Assembly (NCBI GenBank): GCA_025345505.1
Contig: JANVCC010000125.1
Span: forward strand, 3,851,670-3,915,669
Length of the DNA: 64,000 nt
DNA from: Todiramphus chloris collaris
Lineage: Eukaryota; Chordata; Aves; Coraciiformes; Alcedinidae
Reading direction: 5' to 3'
Shown: piece by piece, positions 1 through 13,335 of the stretch
How positions within the stretch are numbered: the first letter of the stretch is position 1
Layout of the letters: each line of letters begins with the position of its first letter
Program-made: the position numbers and the translations under genes
The notes under the pieces: generated by a model
What the model was told of the DNA's origin: nothing
Seen by the model: the letters and a program-made list of their open reading frames with translations, nothing else
Databases searched by the model: none

Positions 1-1440
1 CCACCTTTCTGCAGCTGAGATGACCTCTAAAAACACCAGCAATGTGCTCTGCTTCACTGCTTTTGTCCTCCAGCCCTGACCCATTCCCCACCTGAATCTG
101 GCCGAGCTTTGTTCTCCTGCACCCATAACAGGTCCCCCCGTGTGACATGGAAATGAGAAGGTGGTGGAGTAATGAGAAGGTGGTGGAGACACCTTGCCCA
201 TTGCAGCTCATCCTCCCAAAGTGCCAGAGGCCATAAAAGCACTCAGAAACATTTTATTAGTGAGTGCACATCCTCTCACCAGAGCCTAAATCCTCCCTCC
301 ATGAGCTGCTACTGTCCAGTCAGCCTCAGCTCAGCAGAAAATCAAGCTAATAACCCTTTGCATATTTTGTCTCTGAAGGACCCCAAGTCACTCCTGTAGA
401 GTGGCTCCTGCCTTCACAAAGTCTACACCAGCAGGAACCAGCCCCCCTTTCTCAGCATCATCATGCACTGCCACATTTCGATTTATTGGACTCTCAAAAT
501 GCTTTATTACAGGCGAGTGTTTCTGCCCTGATTCCTGCCCTTACATGTGCACTGAACCCTCTGGGTTCACTGAACCTCTTTGGGTTTTGTTTTTGATTTT
601 CACAAGGGTTTTTTTTTTTTGGTTTTTTTTTTTTTTTAAACAGAAAATAGTTTGCCATAAATTTTGCCCTTTCGAGTGTTTAGTGACAGAACGGAGCTGC
701 CCTCAGTCACATCTGTTTATCCTGGTAAGCACATTTATAAAGTGATTTCCCATCCTCGTTACTCTGTCAATGGCATTTCACACTGTAGCTGCTTTAATGT
801 AGCATTTTATCACTTGTCCCGAGGGCTGCTGACAGCTGCCAATTTCAAGGCTTCATTCCAGTCTTAATTTCCTTCTTTTCCTTTTCTCTTTTTGTCCCCC
901 TTGCCCCATCTTCTTCTTTACTTCCAAGGTCTCTAGGGCTCTGGGAAGGAAGGGGAGTTAGATGAGTGCAACAAATGATGATGATTTGCTCTCCCTTTGA
1001 ACACAGAGACATTATAATCCCATAATGTGAAGTTGCATTACCGAGGAGAAGTTAAACTTCAGGAAAGTGTAGCTGCATTTCAGTTGGCTATTAAGACTTT
1101 TCACTTTCCCCTGATAAATTCTCCATTAATGCTACTTGGTTTAAATTTCCCTGTTCCCTTGCTGTGCAGAAATTGGACTGTTCATCTCCCAGGGAAGGTG
1201 CTTTGCATTCTTGCTTGTTGTGATCCTCCCACCATCCAGAATTACCTAAATCAACCAGAACAGGAGACAATCCAGCTCAACCACAGGAGAACAGGAATTT
1301 TACCTGAGGAACTATACACACATATTAGCCCATCTTGAGACAGTTCACTTCTTGCCCCAAAACTTCTATTTCCATCCAACATGAGGGAGGAAGAACTGAA
1401 TAGTTTGTCTTCACCAAAAGGATGGTAATCCAAACCTGAT
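1..1440. other. Intronic sequence without recognised features
   Basis: TSNARE1 intron by inference from the exon at 21826. It holds two T runs (about 609-640) and the 19-bp duplication. Several short chance frames are present; I see no exon or repeat family. Confidence 0.5.
152..189. repeat. Tandem duplication, 19-bp unit
   Basis: The unit AATGAGAAGGTGGTGGAGT occurs at 152-170 and again, identical, at 171-189. It is a simple slippage or duplication event. Confidence 0.9.
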
Positions 1441-1999
1441 CCTACTGCAGCTGAGAGCCCCTGGGCTGGGCACTGGGGAGGCTGCACCTCAAATCTCGGG
1501 GTCAGTTTTGGGCCCCTCATCACAAGAAGGACACTGAGGTGCCGGAGCGTGTCCAGAGAAGAGCAATGAAACTGGAGAGATGTCTAGAGAACAAGTCTTG
1601 GTGAGGAGTGGCTGAAGGAACTGGGCTTGTTGAGCCTAAAGAAAAGGAGGCTCCGGGGAGACCTTCTCGCTCTTGACAACTCCCTGACAGGACGCTGGAA
1701 CCAGATGGGGTCCCATGTAACAAGCAACAGGACAAGAGGAATGGCCTCAAGTTGGGACAGGGGACATTTAGGCTGGAATATTAGGGAAAAAATTCTTCCT
1801 CGGAAGGGTTGTAAAGCCTTGGAACAGGCTGCCCAGGGAAGTGGTGGAGTTCCCATCCCAGGAGGCATTTAAAAGAGGCTTAGATGAGGTGCTGAGGGAC
1901 ATGGTTTAGTGGTGGACTAGGCACTGCTGGGTTAATGGTTGGACTTTATGATCCTAAAGGTCTCTTCCAACCATAAAGATTCTAGGATTCTGTGGTTCA
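1441..1999 (+). mobile_element. CR1 LINE 3' fragment
   Basis: About 560 bp of CR1 in sense orientation. It runs from the conserved 'ggaggctgcacctc' and 'ttttgggcccctca' segments, through 'gagaccttctcgctctt' and 'aacaggctgcccaggga', to the 3' end 'aaggtctcttccaacc' with an ATTCT-type tail. It covers the C-terminal ORF2 remnant and the 3' UTR, is 5' truncated, and is broken by many changes, so it is inactive. It lies antisense to TSNARE1. Confidence 0.93.
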
Positions 2000-4900
2000 A
2001 TTAGTTTCAGAATGCTTCTTCCCACACTACCTCTCACCCCCAGAACAGAAATGTCCAAAGACAGCTTGCTTTCCAGTGGCCAGAAAGAGATATTTCACTG
2101 TTACAGCAGTAGCCTTCTGAGAAGGCAGCAAGAGCTATAGCATGAAAGAAACCACAAGGTGAAACTTTTCACTGGGCCTAAATATTTTTGGTTGCCTCAA
2201 ACTGAGCTTTGCTTGTGCCTTAATGGTAACTCCTGGTTTGCTCAACGGCGCAGCAGAGACTTTTAAGTGGCAAGACAGCATCGCCACCAGGAGTCTTCAT
2301 AAGTCTTAGAAAATTACAGAAACTCAGTCCTTAGGGAAGGTGGGACCAGAGCATGCATCCAAGGTTGGTGTAAATGTGCTGCACACTACCCAGGTGAGCA
2401 ATGCTCAGAGGCTGCCCTTTGAAGCATGCAGTGGACATGATTCATATCAAGTGGCTTGCAGACACTGTCCTGCAATGGCTCTGCCAAAGCCGGGTGCTAG
2501 GGCAGGACCAGGGCTGCCACTTTTGTACAAGTGTTTCCCTCCTTGACACTTCACCTGGAAATTATTACCAGGGCTCTCCTGTGCATCTCCCAGACTCCGG
2601 ATATACAAACATTCTTCAGATGTGCAAGAGGACAGATTGAGCTCTTAGTTGTCGAAGTGAACTCTGCTAATCCTTTAGGTTGCAAGTCTTTTTAGATAGC
2701 AAAGCCAGAGTAGGAAAAAATGTTTTGTCAGCTCTAGCCTGATTCAAGAGACTGTTGCTGCTTTGCAAGGTCATATCAAGGAATGTGTTGCACCATTCTC
2801 CAACAGAGAACAAGTGATTGCTTTCAGCCTGACGTGGGCAAACTGTTCTGTTGCTCACATTTTCACTCTAGTTTTCCTAAACTGTAAAAATAAAATTCTT
2901 CTCCTGATCTACAATTAACATGACATTCAATTACTGTTCTGTTTGTGTGGTGGGTTTGTTTTTTTTTTTTTTTCAATAAAATTGATTTCTTTTCCCATTT
3001 TACTGCTGGAATGTCTGTCACGTTGGCGAAAGGGCAACTTGCCAGAATATTACTTAGATAACCCTGGCATGCCTAAATGGAAAGCTTTTCACTTGTTCAA
3101 TTAAAAGTAAGCATCAAAATCAGGACATTGTTTTCCTTTAATTTCATTATCCAGACTGGTGGCTTATAAATGCATTTACTCATGTGGTCATCAGTCCATG
3201 ATTATCAGTAGAACACTATGCCTCTTCTCTGGAACTACAGAGGACCAACCACAATGAAGCTGATGGTGTAAATCAAAATACTATCAAAATACTACACCCC
3301 ACTCTTAAGAGCAAGCAGAAAATGAAAAGGTTCAGATTGGTCTCTGAAAAACAAGGATGACCTAAAAAACCTAAAGATGAAAGGTCAAATTACAAAAGCT
3401 TCAGGTGACAAAAGCTTCTTTAACTACAGACCCAAAGTGATAAGGTGAACTAAGAGATGGGAATGACAGAAGCAGGGATGCAACACTGCCATTCGAAGAA
3501 AAAGTCCAGCGAAAGAGCGTTGTATTCAGTCTGGTCAAGATGAAAAATGTAGGTACCAGTGATTCTGGATGAATGTCTGATCTTGTGAGATAAACAGCAC
3601 TTCTAGCCAATGAAGAGAAACAGGCTGATCACAGGTCAGCTCATGGTAGAACAGATGTTGAAAATCACATTGGATGAACTATGTTCTAGAAGTCTATTCT
3701 CATAGATTATTTTTGAGACCTTAAAGTTAGGCAGGGACATCCACATCCTAGAAACTTATGGCTAGGGAAGAGGTACCTTGCTGTGAGTGACCAGAAGTCC
3801 TAATGACCTGCATTATCCAACAGCTGACTTGCTAACTGGAATACCTCATCTCTCTTTAAGAGCAACTCCTGTTGCAGATTGCCCATTACAAATAACTGAG
3901 CTTGACAAAAAGTCTTGGCTGCTTGAATGATGAATAGAGTAATAAACCCCTTACTCCTCATGGTAAAATGGCTAAAACAGAACAAAACAGCAAAACACGT
4001 GCAAAGCTGTGGTAGCCTGGTCCTTGTGAGGGAAATCACAGCTCCCTTATCCCTTGCAGGTCTTTAAACGAGTCAATAACTCAGTGGAAATGAAACTGTA
4101 AAACAGTTGTTTTAATTCTTTCTCAGATTGTAAAGGTCTGTGATGTTGTCACTCCTGAGGTGACTACAGAACTACCATGGAGTGAGGTACAAAACAAGGT
4201 CATGTGCAAAAGCAGGTCAGGAGAAAGAAGAAGAAGAAAAAAAAACTCAACCCCTTCAAAAAAAACCCCAAAAGTAAAAGTAGGTCATTTTTTCAACATG
4301 ACAAAAGGTTAACAGTCAGCTACCCCCAGGCATTTTGCTGGATGGCCTGTTGTTAAATATATTTATTAGTGTTCTAGGAATAGGAATCAGTGGTGGAGGG
4401 GGAAAATAAAGAACTCCTAAAAAAACAAAAGCAAGAATTATCAAACTGTCATCATGATGCTCCTTCAAATTCCATGTAAACATGAGAGCTCAATTCAGGT
4501 GCAGAAGACTGTAACCTTTGTTCAGCTCCCTTGGGCTGATAGATACAGAGCTATCAACAAACCCAGGACCACGTGAACATCCTCATCTGGAGGGTACATA
4601 GGTAGAGCAGGCATAGCTACCCAAGCACACACAGCACTATACAGGTTACAAGTCAAGCCAGTGACTACGCTGAGCCCTCTGCCAAAATCTTCTGGCAAGC
4701 TTTGAGACTGGAGGATGGAAAAACCTGCCAAGAAAAATGAAACGTGGAACTGATTCAGTAACTGGCTGTCTGGTGAGAAGCAGAGTGTCTGGAGACATCT
4801 GGACACATCTGAGGAGGATCTGGCTAATCATAATCAGATCTCAAAACACTGTTAGAGGTGACCAGATCCTACAAGGGTGAATTTGGGTGGCTCAGCAAGG

Positions 4901-7900
4901 ACCCTGTGGGATAGACCAGCTGGGTGGTAAAGCCAGACTGCACCCAGAGTGCAGTGAGCAGTGTGTAGGGCATCAAGGGGAGAGCTGTCTAGAAAAGATG
5001 GAATGATGAATAACATAGACCTGGTACAGAGAAGATGTAGATGTCAACCACTGAGGGCAATGTGCAGGGCAGGAACAGACTGTACTTGTGTAGCCAGGCT
5101 TGCCAAGATTGGAAAGGGCAGTCAGCAAACATCAGAAAGACCAGAGCACTTTTAGTAATGTGACAGTGAATGATGTTCAGCACTGATGAATGCCAGCCTA
5201 AGAGGGGAAAATTAAAATGGCTCGTACAGCTCACGTGACTCCACATTTGGCACACAAGTTCAACAGACAGACTTGAACAGCCCTAGAAAACCACTGCTCA
5301 TTGCAACGATGCCTTCCAAAATAGCAAACAAGATATTAGGAAGCACAACGAACCGGGCAATAAATAACACAAGGTTGCCAGTTTGGCACCACTTACCAGC
5401 TCCAGCCTCACTTAGAAGGAAAGGATTAATTGATGTCCGTGCTAATGCAATATGGCCAGCGAGTGCCAGCGCCTTTGTTGTAGATGGGAACAACGTGGCA
5501 GAGGCAGGTGGCACTTCAGTGGCACTCCTGTCCCCGTATCTCAGAGGCTAGGGTCCTGCCTCACCTCGTTTGAAGGTCACCAAGCAGCAGAGAACCTGCA
5601 ATACATAGCCAGCTGCTCAGCCATCCCTTCAACTCAACCTGGTGCTGTCCTGACACCCCAGGAGAAAACCCACCTCTGAAACAAAAGTGCTGGCTTCTCA
5701 CAGTTCTTCCAAGGCCATCATGGCAGTCTTTTTGATGGCACACAACAATAGATGCTCTAACTCCCCGGGCGTCGGGAGAAAAAGGCTAGCAAGAGGTACT
5801 AATATAATGGTGTTTAACCCAAACCTCACCACTGATGCAAAATCAATTAATGCTTCTCTTTCAGGGGGTATGGGAGAATGGAGAAAAGCAAAGAAAGCTC
5901 AGACAGACCGAGAATTGAAACCAAGACTGTTCACCATGGTGTGACAACTGAATGCGTCTAGCGGGGATGCGCCGGTGCCCTGGGGACACCAAACCTCTAA
6001 AAATGCATGATACAGCACTGTCCTCTGTGTGACTGTGACTGAGGAGGGGATGATGGTACTGCGATACCAAAGATACCCAACTTGTCCCTCAGCCAGGACC
6101 AGACCTCCTCTGTGTTGCCCAGCTTCCACCCTGAAATCCTTCTGGGCTGCCTTCTGCCCGCAGCAAGGGCTGCAATCCCACAAGGTCTTCCCAGCCCCAG
6201 CAGCTCACGGCAGGAAGAAACAAGAAAAATGCTCCATCTGACTTCTTCTCTCAGCAAAGGTCCAGGGTAAAGTACCAGTGTCACAGACATGGGACTGGGA
6301 CAACAGGGAAGGACCACTGCACCCTGAGTGGTGGTACCTTGAGGGAGGGACAAGGAGAGAAAAATGCTGCCAGACGATCTAGTCTGGCAGGATCTGTTTG
6401 AGTGTGGTTGTAAAATATCTTGTGCTTCTGGAAAAGCACCCAGGGGAGAGGAAAGCTGTGCATGAAAGAAATGCTGTTCACGCTTTTCTTTGGAGGTGTT
6501 TGAAAGTCATTCAAAATGAGACACCAGTTCATTTACAGCTCATAGAAATCAGCAGTGAAGTCAGTTGACAACCAATTTCCAATAGCTGGGGAGCTATCCC
6601 ATAAGCAAATGACCTCACTCACCAAATCCCTCAAGTGTGTCTGGGGGAAGACTACCTTTATTTAAACCCCACTGATTCACGAGAAGCTGAGCTTGGGTCT
6701 CTTTCCTATGAGGTGACATCCCAGAAGGAAGTAATAAACTTTCTACTATGGTCTGAATAAAAGGAAGGAAGTTCCTCTGAATCTTAACAAATGAGTTGTA
6801 AAAAGTTGTGACATTCAGCAGCACCTGGAGTTAAATGGGAAGACTCAAGACTAGAAGACACAAAGTCCTTAATTCTCAGCTAGGGAGACAGGGAACTGGT
6901 AGAGAACTGCATGGCTGTTTGCATTTAAAGCTTTTTATTCACTGGTTCAGCAGTTCTGCTGTGGCATTTATTTTTAATGCTTTATTTGTGCAATTTGACT
7001 TTCTAATGGCAACACCTGAAGTCACCTTCCTTAACCCTTCACAGTGATATAAAATAGAAAGAACTAAAGCAACAAGGCTTATCCTTGTCAGACCTCAGAA
7101 GGAGATGACTCCCTCTTAAAGACTTGGCACCAACATGCAAAGCTGTAGGATTTCCTTTTATTTCCTCCAGATGGGAGGACCTAATCCCAAAAGTCCTTGC
7201 ATCCCAATGCTGAGACTCATAAGCATGAGCTGAAATCAGAGAGGCAGAGAAGTCATGGGGTTTGCTTTTAGTTTTTTCACCCCTTGTTATTTTCTGGCTG
7301 CAGTTAGCAAAGAATAAAAAGGAGAGAAATGCCTCCTGTGACAACCAAAATGCTCCAGAGAGGTCATTTTTAGGGCTATTTCTAAGGATAAAGCCAAATA
7401 TAGGGACTGATGCTAATGGAGTGACTTTTGGACCCTGGCTGCTGGCAGAACCTGCTAATCAAATCAGGCTAAAGAGCTGAAATTTGCTCTTGTTTATAGG
7501 GATTTTTGAAATGAGACTAAATATGACATTCTGCCGAGACACCACAGAGCTAGACATCCTTCATTTTGCCTCCTTACTGGTCTCCCACCCTCCCTTCAAC
7601 ACCACTCCCCACTGCTTCCACCCCATGCAAAAAGAATAAAGAGGCACTTCTGTTCTCATCTGAGTTTTGTCAAGAAAGACCCAAATCCCTGAAAACCACA
7701 GGGATGGAGACTCACCAGGAGTAGTTTTGCATGTGTTGGGCAAAGGGGCTGCTTTTTGCACCCCCTTCTGCTGCAATGATTGGGTACGGCCAAGTTCTTG
7801 GCCAAGAGCGAGCCACCAAATTCATTTCATGCCTGACAAATTGAAGCATTCCAAAGGCACTTTGGTTCACCAAAAACCTGATCAGCACAGAGGACAGGGA

Positions 7901-8859
7901 AGTAAAGAAGGGTTCCTCAAAATCTCTGGACTTTGGGCCAATCTTTAAAGCCAGCCAGGCAAAGAGACAGTAACTGTTTTCCTCAAAACCTCATCTCCCA
8001 TGTAAGATGAGGGTTTTTCACATGGGAAAATAGCAGTCGTCTTAGAGAGAGTGCAAGAGCTCTCAGTGCTGTATGACATTTGAAGTTGTTCTTCCTTATC
8101 ATTGACAGATATCTGGGCTCCCAGCATTTCCAGAGGAGAAAGGAGTCCACCAAGAAGCTTGACGCCCTTGTACGTACGAGGGCTTTCAACACAGATCCTT
8201 TTTGTGAATGCAGCCAGCAGCAAACCATCTTCTGTAAAACCAGCAGATGCTGATTGAAGTCTCCAGCATTCTGGTCTAAGCACTGGACCTGAATTCCCCA
8301 TGGACATCTGTCTGTCCATCCCACAGTGCTCAGAAGATGCTCATCTTTTGAGAGCTTAACAGCCTGTTGTCTGACAGAGCCAACACTCCTGTTAAGTTTT
8401 CCCCCAGGTGTGTTTTATGTGTGCAAGTATTGAAGCAGCTCTTCTCTTCCGTGCCCTTCCTCCTATAGCCCCAACTTCCCATCTCTAGACTTTTCAGAGG
8501 GCAAGAAGTTCTCTCTCTCTCTTTGACAACGCAATCTGCTAGGTGCTCTTGGAGAGACGGGCTGCTATTTTGCTTCTCTTGATAAAGTCAAGATATCATG
8601 GACGAAACTTCAAGGTGCAGCAAGATGCCCCTGTAGGGGAGATCTGCCTTCAGTTACAAATGATGATTAGCATTTTCCTTGAGCTTCATCCAAGCTGGAT
8701 AGATGACAGTGTGTTTTGAGAGCAGGAGCACGTTCCATCTGCCTAGCAATTCAAATAAGGGGAGAAAAATCACGAGCCAGATACTCCAGATCTTGTATTT
8801 GGATCTCTCCTTGCAGCGCGCTCTGAAGGGAATTTGGTGTGGAAGTACAGAACAAGCAG
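2000..8859. other. Intronic sequence without recognised features
   Basis: No domain-bearing frame, RNA gene or repeat family recognised. There are poly-T near 2958-2974 and A-rich runs near 4230-4270. The longest frames (7945-8319 and 5997-6353, both minus) have no family features or supporting splice signals. Confidence 0.5.
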
Positions 8860-8985
8860 CATTTTAATCCTGGCACCGATACTGACTCCTTCCCAGGCAT
8901 TTACATTTCTATGAAGCACGACTGGCAGAGAAACAACCCATAATGTCTCAGTTTCCCCAGCTGTGAAATGGGGGTAGGAGCACGG
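8860..8985 (+). mobile_element. MIR/CORE-SINE-like fossil
   Basis: 'gtctcagtttccccagctgt' then 'gaaatgggggtagga' matches the conserved core end of MIR-type SINEs (ctcagtttcctcatctgtaaaatgggg). The upstream 'ttaatcctggcaccgatact' fits the earlier 'aatcccggctctgccactta' segment at roughly the right distance. Such old SINEs are rare in birds, and a chance match cannot be excluded. Confidence 0.42.
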
Positions 8986-11140
8986 TAAGAAATCAGCAGC
9001 AGCTTCGACGCCTTGTTGGCTACGTGGGCAAGAGCTGGCAAAGAAAGATGAGACTCAGGAACTTTTGCTCTAAAAAGCACCAGCACCAAAGGCAGAGTTA
9101 AAGGGAAGTAGATGTTTCTTGGTGTAGCAGAACTGCCTGCTATGGGTACATGGAAAAAGGGAAGTCCTAGACATTCAGAAGAGTGTTTATAGTGATCCAG
9201 GAAAAGTCCTTTTAGTCCCCGACAGCTCAGGAGAAGATGCTCAGTCTAATATTACAAAAAACTGGCTATGTTTTGATCTGTGACCCACGGCCCTTCCATC
9301 TCCTTTCCTTCCACAGTGATCCTTCACCCTTAAACCAGAAGATAATTCAACTTTGTTCTTTACATCAGCAAGAGGCCACATCTTCAAAAGAACGTGCGTT
9401 TCCAAGCCTACACGAGCACGGGTGGGTTTAAGCATCAGTTTCCAGTTCCCTTTCTAAATAAAGCAACTACACTTTCACTTCATGATTGACCCCACCACAT
9501 CTACATTCCACTTGCTGCTGGAGAAGGCCTGAATTCTTCTGATAACGTGACCCTGGTTGTGTTCAAACTCTCTGCAATCAAAATAGCCCCCACCTTTGTA
9601 CATAATGAACTTCCAATCTGTACTGTGAATACAGAAGGGAGGAAACTGCATCAACCCAGGTGCTTGGATGTCTACTACACTGCCAGGAAGGGATGGAATA
9701 TTTAAAAGCTATTGAGTTTTGATGTTTGAGGTTTAAAATTTCAGGCTAAACCATGTGCTTCTGCAAGTTTTATGAGACTAGCAACACCCTACTGAGCACT
9801 ACTCAGGCTACTCAGGCATCTATTTACGCTATCCACGCTTTGCTTCTTTTCTCTGCTTGACTAAAAAACTAATAAACACGGTAGGAAAGCAATGATTCCA
9901 ACATACTCTGTTGAGATCTGTTCCTCAAAAAGGAATAGTGTTGAGAAATAACATGCTTAAAGAAGTGCTCAGAAAGAATACATCTGTCTGGGCCAATCCA
10001 GCAAGTTCAATAGTGATAGCACCACAGGAGCAGTCTGCTACGTCTTGGTTAATACACCTCTCCCATGAGTAAGTGAAGGGGTCATGCTGCTAATGGCTAC
10101 CAGACTTCTGGTGAGCTTGATGTATGGGAGTGTGATGTTGTGTCAGTTGGGCAGAGATAGAGCAAGTTTGTGCTGGGTCTGTGAAGGACTCATGACAGAT
10201 GCTTGCAGGAACGTGAGGGAGAAAGTTGCGCAAGAGGAGCGGAGTCCATTGCAACTAAGAGTTGGCAAAAGGGACAAAAACTGGAAAGAATGCACATCAC
10301 ACTTGAAGAAAGAAGGACAATGTGGCAGAGTGTTGAAGTGTCCCCTGAAAGTATTGAGAGATCCACAATCAACAAAGGTCAGCTTAGAAAAATTCAACCT
10401 CTGGTCTTGCCTAACCCAACCCTATTCTATGAATCCCTATTTCCATCCCCTGATTATCAACAGACTCTAAGAAAACAGTGTACGTAGCAATGCCTACACT
10501 TGGGATATCCTCATCTGGTCAGGTGAATACCACCACGGGGCACCCACCATTTTTTCTCCACAGCCACACTTTAAGACATGTCTTTACTGTTCTACAGACC
10601 AGACTGCATGACCAGCAAAGGGCAGTTCCACTGGTTACTCCTAAGATCAGCATTGTTATCCACACTCGTAGTGAACACATCAGTGCAGACCTGGGACCGG
10701 TCAGAGTGTATGGACACAGTGTCTACAGGATGTCCACAAAGTAACCCCGTTGATGGGACATAGACCCACTGGGCACAGGCCCATCTCAGAGGACTGGTCT
10801 TCCAGGGAGGTGTAGACAAAAGCATGGACACTGTCATACACACCGGTCTTTGCTGAGTTCTAACCATTCACCTGATGGAGAAATGGATGCTAACATCCTA
10901 ATATTCTTCCATATAAATGACAAATGTGATGTCAGAGGGGAAGAAAAGCATGAACCCCTGCCTGTGGTAGCAATACATGGAACAGGAGAGAGAATGAGAG
11001 TGATGTGGGACATCACACAGGCAGGGGAACAGAGACGTCTTGGCTTTAGATTGAAGCAAGATTAACACATGAACTTCTGGTGAACTTTTTTGGAGCCCTT
11101 CAGTGGTGCAATCAGAGGAGATGGAGAGATAATGGGATTA
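8986..11140. other. Intronic sequence without recognised features
   Basis: Only the imperfect inverted repeat near 10699-10848 stands out. The 128-codon frame at 10084-10470 resembles no family and is judged chance. Confidence 0.5.
10699..10848. repeat. Imperfect inverted repeat
   Basis: Around 10699-10733 ('gaccggtcagagtgtatgga' then 'cacagtgtctac') and 10811-10848 ('gtagacaaaagcatggac' then 'catacacaccggtc') the two stretches are partly complementary. The ends pair well and the middle does not. Confidence 0.5.
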
Positions 11141-11274
11141 CAGGATCACAGGATAATTCAGGTTTGAAGGGTCCACAGGAGAACGTCTCCATCCAGTCCA
11201 CTCACAGTGGAGTCCAGCCTCTCACTCACAGCAGGACCAGCTATGAGGTCAGAAGAGGTCGCTCAGGGGTGTAG
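11141..11274 (-). mobile_element. CR1 LINE 3' end, diverged
   Basis: Antisense CR1 tail. 'ggatcacaggataattcag' corresponds to the reversed ATTCTATGATTCT end, followed by the 'gtccactcacagtgg' and 'agcaggaccagct' positions typical of the CR1 3' UTR. It is short and highly diverged, so its outer limits are approximate. Confidence 0.72.
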
Positions 11275-11824
11275 CTACATTTCGCATTGTAAAAACAAAT
11301 GCATTAAACTATTTACTTAAGTTTGCATTTCTCTGTAACACCAAGGTGAGCCTTAACAGTCTTTCTGCCTCAAGTGTGCTGGCTGGTAGCCTTAACACAA
11401 AGGGGAGCAGAAGATTTCAATGCAGGGAAGGAAATGACAACCAGAGGAGACCCACTGGGCAGATGGATGGTGAACAGAGTGGTGAGGAAATACAGTTCTC
11501 TAACATCCCCTTTTAGAAAGAAGCAATTAAAAGAATACTTGAAGAAGATGAGCTTGCATAGGGCAGAGGGTATAAACTAATGCTGTCTTTGGCATCAGCC
11601 TCTAAAATTTAACACCCATTGTTCATACTGTTAACATTGTGATTATCAGTCTAATTTTTGTAGGGATATGGGAGAATATTACTGTCAAGGCTAATTATAA
11701 AGAACCAAACATCTTTTGGTAAATAGGAGGGAAGATGAACTGCTCTTGCTGTGAAATGTGGATTTCCATCACCTTCGTAGTCATCTCTTCCCTTGTTATT
11801 TCTGTCTGGTCTTTTCAATGCACT

Positions 11825-12055
11825 TCACAGAATCACAAAATTGTCACAGTTGGAAAGACCTTCAAGATCACTGTGTCCAACCGTTAACACCTCAGCATCC
11901 CACCAGAGCATGTCCTGAAGTGCCTCATCTATGTATTTTTTTAATACCTCCAGGGATGGTGACTCCACCACCTCCCAGGGGCACTGAACAAGACCAGAAT
12001 GCTTTGTCTGCCTCCTCTACATGGCTGGGTGGTCACCCTCCTCTCTCCTGATATG
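11825..12055 (-). mobile_element. CR1 LINE 3' end
   Basis: Antisense CR1 3' end beginning 'cacagaatcacaaaattgtc', then 'ttggaaagaccttcaagatc' and 'cctccagggatggtgactcc'. These are reverse complements of the conserved CR1 tail and 'ccatccctggaggt' block. It is 5' truncated, and the right boundary is vague because the end is diverged. Confidence 0.85.
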
Positions 12056-12737
12056 TTCAGGGAGGACCGACTCCCTCTCCAACCAGCAGGGTCTCAATGG
12101 GATGCTCCAGGGCTTTGCCACATCACCTTTTACCTACCCATGACACAAGACTAACCTGTTGTTATTGTCTTCATGTGGATTGGGGAAAATGCTATTTTCC
12201 CTGCCAAAAACAAATAAAAAAGAAAGCAAGGCACTCAGTCCAGGAAGGCAAGGAGTCAACTCTTCAGTAACAGCTCCTGAGAGCACTGCTAGGGGATCTT
12301 GGACGATTGATGGGCTATTGATCTACATTGTTAATAATTAGCACTAGAGAACTAGAGAGTGAACTGCTCTAACCTAAGTAATAGGTGAGAGAAGTAATTC
12401 CCCTTTAGGGCAGCAAATCACATCCACCAAAAAAAAAGCTGTACTTATGAGGCCAGTGCTGTTTGTAGTGCCTGTGCTAACAGAAACAGGAGCAAGGTAT
12501 TGCCTTTGTTGAGACAGTTGTGATCTGGCAACAAATAGGCAAAAATGCAGCAAACGGGGGGGAGGGGGGAAGCAATGCATCCTTTTAACAAAGGAAATAT
12601 TAACTCCTAAACAAGGGGATTTGCAGAGCTAAGCACTATTTCATCACAAGCCCTAGAGATCTCTCTCCAGCTCTCTACCTTCTCAATGTACATTGACAGC
12701 CAATAGACGAGTCTTTAACTCAGCTCAGTGCCTGTGG

Positions 12738-12757
12738 AGATATATATATATATATAT
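12738..12757. repeat. (TA)n microsatellite
   Basis: About ten uninterrupted TA dinucleotides. Confidence 0.95.
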
Positions 12758-13039
12758 GCAGATGGGTCTGCCTAAAATGCAGATTATTAGCAAATAATGT
12801 ATGTGTCAGCACTCTTTTCTCCTTCTGCAGAGGAAATACTTCACTTTTAGTAGGTGCTAAAGTCCATCCCTATTCAGTAAAGCTTTTAAGACATACATAA
12901 GTGATTTGCTAAATCAAGGTTTTCCTGACTAGCTTCCTGCAGACTCCCTGAAAGGGAGAGTGCATGACAAAAAGGGTTTAGGGCAAAGACTCCCTGACAC
13001 TAACAGACTTTGGCTGAGGCACTGGGGATCTTGAGTCAG

Positions 13040-13335
13040 AAAAGGAACTTATCTCTGGCACACAGAGGAGACCTCTCCAATGTAGTTAAAAGTGCTTCAT
13101 CATTTAGGACGAGGGGCAATGGATTCAAGCTCGAGCACATGAAGTTGCACCTCAACACGAGGAAGAACTTCTTCACTGAAGGGGCTGTGGACTCTCCTTC
13201 TCTGGAGACTTTCAAGAGCTGTCTGGATGCATTTCTGAGTGATTTACCCTAGTTTTGGTCCTGATCTGGCAGGGGGATTGGACTCGATGATCTTCAGAGG
13301 TCCCTTCCAACCCCTGACCTTCTGTGATTCTGCGG
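13040..13335 (+). mobile_element. CR1 LINE 3' fragment
   Basis: Sense CR1 of a subfamily with 'ggacgaggggcaatgg', 'aggaagaacttcttcac', 'ggattggactcgatgatctt' and a 'cttctgtgattctg' end. It is old and 5' truncated. The 80-codon open frame across it is the decayed end of the element and not a gene. Confidence 0.85.

Noticed and set aside
12544-12570. G-rich run as a possible quadruplex
   Set aside because: Only two long G tracts with one break; also seen at about 60220. Too weak to report as a structure.
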